Assembly: GCA_041936745.1 (NCBI GenBank)
Contig: JBHGWS010000073.1
Coordinates: forward strand, 1-27,232
Reading direction: 5' to 3'
Length of the DNA: 27,232 nt
Source: Darwinibacter acetoxidans_A
GTDB taxonomy: Bacteria > Bacillota > Limnochordia > Darwinibacteriales > Darwinibacteriaceae
Below are positions 22,706-27,232 of the stretch, piece after piece (within the stretch, counting starts at the first letter, position 1; each line of letters begins with the position of its first letter). A program made the position numbers and the translations under genes. The notes beneath the pieces were generated by a model, which was not told the DNA's origin, ran no database searches, and was given only the letters and a program-made list of their open reading frames with translations.

Positions 22706-23427
22706 CTAAGGTGCGGTCAATTCTTCAAAGCGGCTGCGGGCGTGTTCCGCCTGCTCCGTTTTCCCTAGGGCTTCGTAGCTTAAGGCCAAATAATACTGCA
22801 GGGGGCAAAATTTGCCGACTGCAAAAGCCCCAGCTCCAAAATATCGAGGGCTTCTTCGTAATTTTCCGTGTAATAGAGAGTTTTTCCCAATGCTACCCGG
22901 GCATCCAAGTAATCTTCAGAAGAAGAAAGTGCTTTTTGAAACGCCTCCTTGGCCCTGGGAAAATCCCCCTTTTCCCAGGCAATGCTGCCTAAGCCGAAGT
23001 AAGCTTGGGCATAGCCTTCCTCCTCGCTTTTCAGTGCTTTTTCATAATGCGCTTGAGCATAATCGCTGCGGCCCAGCTCGAAGTATAAATCGCCGATGAT
23101 GGAGTTGGCCCAAGCCTCATTCGGATGAAGCCGGGCGAATTCTAAAAGGTAGCCCAGTGCCGTTCCGGGCCGGTTTAAGTACCTGTAAATCAAGCCCAGC
23201 ATGAGATTTGCTTCCCCCGGTTCTTTGCCTTCCCGGATGGCTTTTTCAAATTCCCCCAAAGAAATACTGATGGGGTTTAATTCCGGAAAGCTTTCTTCCA
23301 TCATCACGGAATGATAAAAAAGGGCTTGGTAGCCGCTTTCCAAGAAAGGTGAACTGCCGGCCGCAAAAACTAAAACGGTACCGGCAAGCAGCAGCGTTAT
23401 TATTAAAGGAACTCTATTCAGCTTCAT
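22706..23427 (-). pseudogene. Exported TPR-repeat protein, probable frameshift near the 3' end
   Basis: The first frame (23427-22780, 215 residues) starts with a signal or anchor (RVPLIITLLLAGTVLVF) and carries about five TPR units, among them ANLMLGLIYRYLNRPGTALG, AYFGLGSIAWEKGDFPRAKE and ARVALGKTLYYTENYEEA. It stops abruptly after APCSIIWP. In the neighbouring frame the next TPR continues (QYYLALSYEALGKTEQ, then AEHARSRFEEL) to a stop at 22706. One extra C in the five-C run at 22801-22805 would join them into 240 residues. It could be a sequencing error, a real mutation or slippage. The role is unknown. The start has AAGGAG ten bases upstream. Confidence 0.75.
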
Positions 23428-23491
23428 CTGTTGACAACTCCTTACTCAACCTACCGGGATATTCAACAAAATGGGGCAATAACCTTCTTCT

Positions 23492-23520
23492 TTGAATGTT
23501 GTATTTCCCAGTGGTATAAT
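23492..23520 (+). promoter_or_regulatory. Sigma-A promoter of rqcH
   Basis: TTGAAT (23492-23497), 17 bases, TATAAT (23515-23520). Transcription would begin near 23527, about 16 bases before the start codon, giving a very short leader. Confidence 0.8.
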
Positions 23521-23542
23521 AACAAAGACTAGGAGTGATCTT

Positions 23543-25270
23543 ATGCCTTTAGATGGGTTGACGTTAAAAGTATTAGTTGATGAACTAGACTCTTCTTTAA
23601 AAAACGGCCGCTTAATAAAAATATTTCAACCGGAGCCTGACACCTTGACGCTCCATTTGAGGCAGCCCGGCCGGACGGAAATACTGCTTCTTTCGGCCAA
23701 TCCGGCTAACCCCCGGATCCACACTGTTAAAGAGCAGCCGGCCAATCCCTTCAATCCCCCCTCCTTTTGCATGCTGCTTAGAAAACACCTCGAGCCAAGC
23801 AGGTTGTTATCCGTGCGCCAAAAAGGCTGGGATCGCATTATCCATTTAACATTTGAATGCCCCAATCTGCGGGGCACAGTTGCCTTAAAGACCTTGATCT
23901 TTGAAGTGATGGGCCGCCACAGTAATATTTTCCTTGTAGATGAAGAAGGCGTTTTACTCGATGCCTTAAAGCGCTACCGGCAGAAGGATATCGTCCCCGG
24001 GGGGAAATATGAAGCACCTTCTGATCAAGGGAAACGCCGGCCCACTGATATTACAGAGGCCGAATTTATAGATGAAGTACGCCTCTTGCCCCCTAATATT
24101 TCTTGCTGGCGCTGGCTGCAGAATACCTTTCAAGGCTTCAGCCGGACTGCAGCCCGCGAAGTCTGCCAAAGGGCGGGCTTTGCACCCTGCGTTAAACGCA
24201 GTGAATTAAAGGCGGCAGACTGGCCAAAACTGTACGAAGGCTTTGCGGCACTCCTTTCGGAGCTTAACGCAGGGGGGATTCCTTCTTGGCACTCGGAGCC
24301 TGCAGAAGACTTTACGGCCTATGCTTTAACAGGCAGAACCGAATCCCGCCTTTATCCCAATGTAAATTCACTTGTGGCAGAGTTTCTGGGGGGAAAAGCG
24401 GATAGAGCTGCCTGCAGCCAATTGGCTGCCCGGCTGCGCCGCAGTTTAACCAGGCATTACCGCCGCAGCAAAAAAACAGCCAAACTGCAGCAACAGGCTT
24501 TAGCGGAGTTTCAAGGCGCAGATGAACTCCGCCGGCAGGGAGAGCTGCTCACAGCCAACTTCCACTTACTGAAGCGGGGCGTTTCATTTGTGGAGCTGCA
24601 GGATTACCTGGATCCTGCGGGTAATTTAGTCCGCATCGAACTCGATCCCCGTTTGAGCCCCAGCGCTAATGTGCAGAAGATTTTTAAGCGCTATGAAAAG
24701 GCAAAATCCGGCGCTAAAATTACAAGGCGCCGTTTGGCCGGAACAAGGCGGGAGTTGCAGTACCTTAAAGGGGTCTTACACCAAATCGAAGAAGCGGATG
24801 AGCTTGCGATCCTCCATGAAATAGAAGAGGAGTTAAAAAGCCAAGGCTACCTGGCCGGCAAAAAAACGGCCAAAGCGAGGCGCCAAGAGGTGAAAACAGG
24901 CCCGGAGCGTTATCTCTCCCACGATAATTTGCCCATTTTAGTTGGCAGAAACAACAGGCAGAATGATGATTTAACCTTTCGGCAGGCCAGGCCCAACCAT
25001 TTATGGTTTCATGCCCAGAAAATACCGGGCAGCCACGTTTTAGTCCTGGCAGAAGATGTTTCGCAAGAAACCATTTTAGAAGCGGCAGCTTTGGCCGCCT
25101 ATTTCTCGCAAGCTAAAAACTCAACTAAAGTTCCGGTAGATTACACGCTGAGAAAACATGTCCGCAAACCAAAGGGTGCCAAGCCCGGCTTTGTGATCTA
25201 TGATAATTTCCAAACCGTTATTGTCGATCCCACGTCAGCTAAATTGCCCCGCAAAAAAAGAACCGGCTGA
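23543..25270 (+). CDS. rqcH: RqcH/NFACT protein (ribosome quality control, Ala-tailing)
   Basis: 575 residues from ATG at 23543, seven bases after AGGAG; the longer frame from 23492 starts inside the promoter and is rejected. The NFACT-N domain (about 1-270) opens with MPLDGLTLKVLVDEL, includes NPPSFCMLLRKHL, and is followed by an HhH-like part. A basic helical coiled region (about 310-430) and the NFACT-R domain (about 450-560: HDNLPILVGRNNRQND, LWFHAQKIPGSHV) complete it. Homologues bind obstructed 50S subunits with peptidyl-tRNA and recruit tRNA-Ala for C-terminal tails. Older annotations call it fibronectin-binding protein. It is divergent from the TPR gene. Confidence 0.95.
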   Translation: MPLDGLTLKVLVDELDSSLKNGRLIKIFQPEPDTLTLHLRQPGRTEILLLSANPANPRIHTVKEQPANPFNPPSFCMLLRKHLEPSRLLSVRQKGWDRIIHLTFECPNLRGTVALKTLIFEVMGRHSNIFLVDEEGVLLDALKRYRQKDIVPGGKYEAPSDQGKRRPTDITEAEFIDEVRLLPPNISCWRWLQNTFQGFSRTAAREVCQRAGFAPCVKRSELKAADWPKLYEGFAALLSELNAGGIPSWHSEPAEDFTAYALTGRTESRLYPNVNSLVAEFLGGKADRAACSQLAARLRRSLTRHYRRSKKTAKLQQQALAEFQGADELRRQGELLTANFHLLKRGVSFVELQDYLDPAGNLVRIELDPRLSPSANVQKIFKRYEKAKSGAKITRRRLAGTRRELQYLKGVLHQIEEADELAILHEIEEELKSQGYLAGKKTAKARRQEVKTGPERYLSHDNLPILVGRNNRQNDDLTFRQARPNHLWFHAQKIPGSHVLVLAEDVSQETILEAAALAAYFSQAKNSTKVPVDYTLRKHVRKPKGAKPGFVIYDNFQTVIVDPTSAKLPRKKRTG

Positions 25271-25288
25271 GCCGGTTCCTCATTTTCG
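25260..25288. terminator. Terminator at the rqcH stop codon
   Basis: 8-bp perfect stem GAACCGGC (25260-25267) with GCCGGTTC (25271-25278). The three-base loop is the TGA stop codon itself. The plus-strand tail is CTCATTTTCG; the minus-strand tail is an uninterrupted TTTTTTT, so the hairpin would stop transcription better on the minus strand. Confidence 0.7.
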
Positions 25289-25480
25289 CGACAAGAAGCA
25301 GGCGAGTTCACTCGCAAGTCTCTGCGCCTACCCCTTGTCCCTGAAGGAAATAAAAATTACCTACGCCACACAGGTAATCTCTATTTTCTTAAATATCTAC
25401 CTTCTGGCTAAAAGTTGAAAGTCCTCTTTTATTCTTCAATTTATTTACTTTTCCCTATTTTTCACCTTTCACCCCTGCCA
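25279..25480. other. Hairpin-rich intergenic region between rqcH and the rsfA-like gene
   Basis: No gene is seen. GACAAG (25290-25295) pairs with CTTGTC (25334-25339) and encloses GCGAG-TTCA-CTCGC (25302-25315), or alternatively AGGCG/CGCCT. Next, ATTACCT (25356-25362) pairs with AGGTAAT (25372-25378), with TTTTTATTT on the minus-strand side and CTCTATTTTC on the plus. The rest, 25382-25480, is AT-rich with no structure I can support. Confidence 0.4.
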
Positions 25481-25484
25481 ATTA

Positions 25485-25514
25485 AGAATAAGAACGGGTA
25501 CAGGGGTCATAATA
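25485..25514 (+). promoter_or_regulatory. Possible forespore (sigma-F/sigma-G type) promoter of the rsfA-like gene
   Basis: AGAATA (25485-25490), 17 bases, CATAATA (25508-25514), close to the sigma-F/G -10 CATACTA and the -35 TGAATA-like element. No good sigma-A promoter is seen upstream of the gene. The start would fall near 25521, at the first base of an inverted repeat GGATAC (25521-25526)/GTATCC (25543-25548). Confidence 0.4.
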
Positions 25515-25573
25515 ATATAAGGATACGGCGTGTAAAAATGTTGTATCCATATATGTGTTAAGGGGGATAAGTT

Positions 25574-26239
25574 ATGTCGAAAGACAAATCAACTGCTGCA
25601 GAAAGAGGGCCGATCCGCAATTGGACGGAGGAGGAAAAAGATATTGTCTGGGAACAAACCTGTTTGGCTAAGGAGAAAAACCTGCCTTTGACTGAAGCAT
25701 TCCGCCGGGTTTCCCGCCTTCTGCCCCACCGTTCAGAAGCTGCGGTTGGCATGCTTTATTACAATGTGCTGCGCAAAGAGCGACAAGAGCCGCAGCCGGC
25801 TAAAAAGCCTCAGGCCGTACAAGAATTCAAAGTGGATACTAAACTGATTGAGGCCTTCCAAGGTTTACCCGAATACATCCAAGAGTTGAACTCTAAGATT
25901 AAAAACTTGGAAGAGCGCATCCAACAGCCCGACCCCAATGCTATCATTAACGCTTTAACAAAATTAGTGGCCACTCATTCCACGCAGGGTGAGCTGAGCG
26001 CTAGATTGAAAGGACTGCAGGCGGAGAAGAAAGAACTGCAGGAGGCCAACGAAGCGCTGCAGGCCGATCTGGCCAAGTTGAAGAAAGCTTATGAGGAGGC
26101 CTTAGGTATCTATGATATGTTTACGAATATGGCCAGTATCTCGCAGATAATGAGTTTAGGTGATTTCAAACAGCAGATGAAAACTACTTTGGATAAATGG
26201 GGCAATGTTTTAGAGATTACCTTTGACCGCTCAGTGTAA
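25574..26239 (+). CDS. RsfA-like Myb/SANT-type DNA-binding regulator with coiled coil
   Basis: 221 residues. The N-terminal 65 residues (NWTEEEKDIVWEQ, AFRRVSRLLPHRSEAAV, YYNVLRKE) follow the pattern of RsfA-type regulators, which in B. subtilis include a prespore-specific protein that adjusts sigma-F-dependent genes. A long coiled coil (about 98-180, rich in Glu, Lys and Leu) and a short C-terminal region follow. The start ATG has AGGGGG seven bases upstream. The family call is by pattern and the sporulation role is inferred, supported by the candidate forespore promoter. It is convergent with the permease gene and monocistronic. Confidence 0.75.
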   Translation: MSKDKSTAAERGPIRNWTEEEKDIVWEQTCLAKEKNLPLTEAFRRVSRLLPHRSEAAVGMLYYNVLRKERQEPQPAKKPQAVQEFKVDTKLIEAFQGLPEYIQELNSKIKNLEERIQQPDPNAIINALTKLVATHSTQGELSARLKGLQAEKKELQEANEALQADLAKLKKAYEEALGIYDMFTNMASISQIMSLGDFKQQMKTTLDKWGNVLEITFDRSV

Positions 26240-26277
26240 AAATCGGCTTGGTTTTCTACCAAGCCGATTTCCCTTTT
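26240..26277. terminator. Bidirectional terminator between the rsfA-like and permease genes
   Basis: 13-bp perfect stem AAATCGGCTTGGT (26240-26252) with ACCAAGCCGATTT (26258-26270), loop TTTCT. It starts at the base after the rsfA-like stop; CCCTTTTCCC follows on the plus strand and TTTACAC on the minus strand. Confidence 0.85.
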
Positions 26278-26287
26278 CCCTTAAATC

Positions 26288-27232
26288 TCAGCCTAGGTAA
26301 ATAAAGCGGAGTACAAATAAGAAGGCTAAGATGTAAGTTATTGCATGTACTTCTTTTGCTTTACCGTTCATGATTTTCAAAACGGGGTAGACGATAAACC
26401 CCAGAGCAATGCCTGTTGCAATACTGTAAGTAAAGGGCATAGCAATCATGGCAATGAAAGCAGGCAGTGCTTCATCCATTTCCTGCCAAGGTATCTCTAA
26501 AACTGAGCGCAGCATCATTGCTCCCACAACCACTAAAGCGGGTGCAGTTGCAGCACCGGGCACAATCGCTATGACCGGCAGGAAAAAGATTGCTAAGAAA
26601 AAGCAGCCCGCCGTAACCAAGTTGGCTAAGCCTGTACGGCCGCCTACGGCAACGCCGGAAGCAGACTCTACATAAGTTGTGACAGTTGATGTGCCGAAGA
26701 TGGAACCGGCAACTGTACCGATGGCATCTGCTAAAAGAGCATTGCTTGCCCGCGGCAGTTTGCCGTCTTTATCTAAAAAGCCGCCCTGCTGAGATACGCC
26801 GATTAAAGTGCCGATTGTATCAAAGAGGTCAACAAACAAAAATGCGAAAATGACTTCGACGATGCCAATATTTAAAGCCCCTCTGATATCCAACTTACCA
26901 AAGATGGGCGCCCAAGTGGCAAAGCGGGGCCAAGCAAAAATGTTTTCCGGTAAAGATGTAACCCCTAAGGGAATGCCAACGGCCGTTGTAATTAAAATGC
27001 CCCACAGGATGGCGCCGTTGATTTTCCTGGCCAGTAAAATCCCGGTAATTAAAATACCAAGTGCAGCTAGGAGGACGTGGCGTTCGCCTAAATTACCTAA
27101 AGCGATGATTGTGGCCGGATCGGATTGGACCAAACCGCCATTTTGCAGGCCGATAAAGGCGATGAAAAGCCCGATACCCGCCCCAATGGCACTTTTTAAG
27201 GTAGCCGGCACCGCATCCACAATCATTTCCCT
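26288..27232 (-). CDS. NCS2/AzgA-type purine (adenine/guanine/hypoxanthine) permease, partial
   Basis: Proton-coupled purine uptake protein; the C-terminal 314 residues are in the window. The frame stays open across the right edge (RE before MIVDAVP), so the N-terminal part lies outside. Family features are VPATLKSAIGAGIGLFIAFI, the FVDLFDTIGTLIGV segment, and GTSTVTTYVESASGVAVGGR with LANLV, all typical of the AzgA-like (PbuG/PbuO) branch and not uracil or xanthine permeases. There are many hydrophobic helices. The exact base specificity cannot be read. It ends at the shared terminator opposite the rsfA-like gene. Confidence 0.9.
   Translation of the reverse strand, partial: REMIVDAVPATLKSAIGAGIGLFIAFIGLQNGGLVQSDPATIIALGNLGERHVLLAALGILITGILLARKINGAILWGILITTAVGIPLGVTSLPENIFAWPRFATWAPIFGKLDIRGALNIGIVEVIFAFLFVDLFDTIGTLIGVSQQGGFLDKDGKLPRASNALLADAIGTVAGSIFGTSTVTTYVESASGVAVGGRTGLANLVTAGCFFLAIFFLPVIAIVPGAATAPALVVVGAMMLRSVLEIPWQEMDEALPAFIAMIAMPFTYSIATGIALGFIVYPVLKIMNGKAKEVHAITYILAFLFVLRFIYLG

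Noticed and set aside
25389..25439. 16-codon minus-strand TTG ORF (MKNKRGLSTFSQKVDI) in the rqcH-rsfA gap
   Set aside because: The Shine-Dalgarno-like GGGAAAAG is far from the start, the frame is very short and there is no conservation evidence.
1..27232. CRISPR array, insertion sequence, toxin-antitoxin or defence island
   Set aside because: No spaced direct repeats, transposase motifs or defence-type genes are visible. Apart from the small-RNA cluster and the integrase-like ORF the window is ordinary core genome.

Overview
The window reads as chromosomal DNA of a low-to-mid GC, endospore-lineage Firmicute, probably a deep-branching clostridial group. The evidence is dense co-directional operons, strong GGAGG-type ribosome binding sites with many GTG/TTG starts, a PASTA-kinase operon, RemA, a Spo0A-type regulator, an RsfA-like regulator and RqcH. 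Species cannot be named from the sequence. Almost everything is housekeeping and most genes lie on the minus strand.

Left part (1-2460): rpmB on the plus strand converges on a thiamin operon (TPP riboswitch, thiT, thiN). Upstream of the riboswitch, and just downstream of rpe, lie about 800 bases without a convincing gene. They hold three tandem minus-strand units, each with a near-consensus sigma-A promoter, a 110-170 base structured RNA and an intrinsic terminator. This is the most novel-looking part of the window.

2481-10445 (minus): rlmN, a previously unannotated 32-codon membrane-type ORF, stp (PP2C phosphatase), a rodA/ftsW-type SEDS gene, a class B PBP, prkC (PASTA kinase), rsgA and rpe. 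This set joins elongation-type wall synthesis, its Ser/Thr phospho-switch, ribosome assembly and a pentose phosphate enzyme.

10474-10947: a lone integrase-type N-terminal domain ORF on the plus strand ends exactly at the 3' end of a tRNA-Pro(CGG) gene. 10948-15212 (minus): def, fmt, a YugP-type zinc protease, rsmB and a divergent Spo0A-like regulator. 15256-22629 (minus): the genome-maintenance cluster: P-type Ca2+ ATPase, yicC, an mIHF-type DNA-binding protein, remA, gmk, rpoZ and priA. A TPR lipoprotein- or exported-type gene upstream (22706-23427) carries a probable frameshift.

Right end: rqcH (plus), a hairpin-rich intergenic stretch, an rsfA-like regulator with a possible forespore promoter (plus), and a purine permease (minus) cut by the window edge. 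The promoters, terminators and RNA structures given here were found by eye and not by computation.
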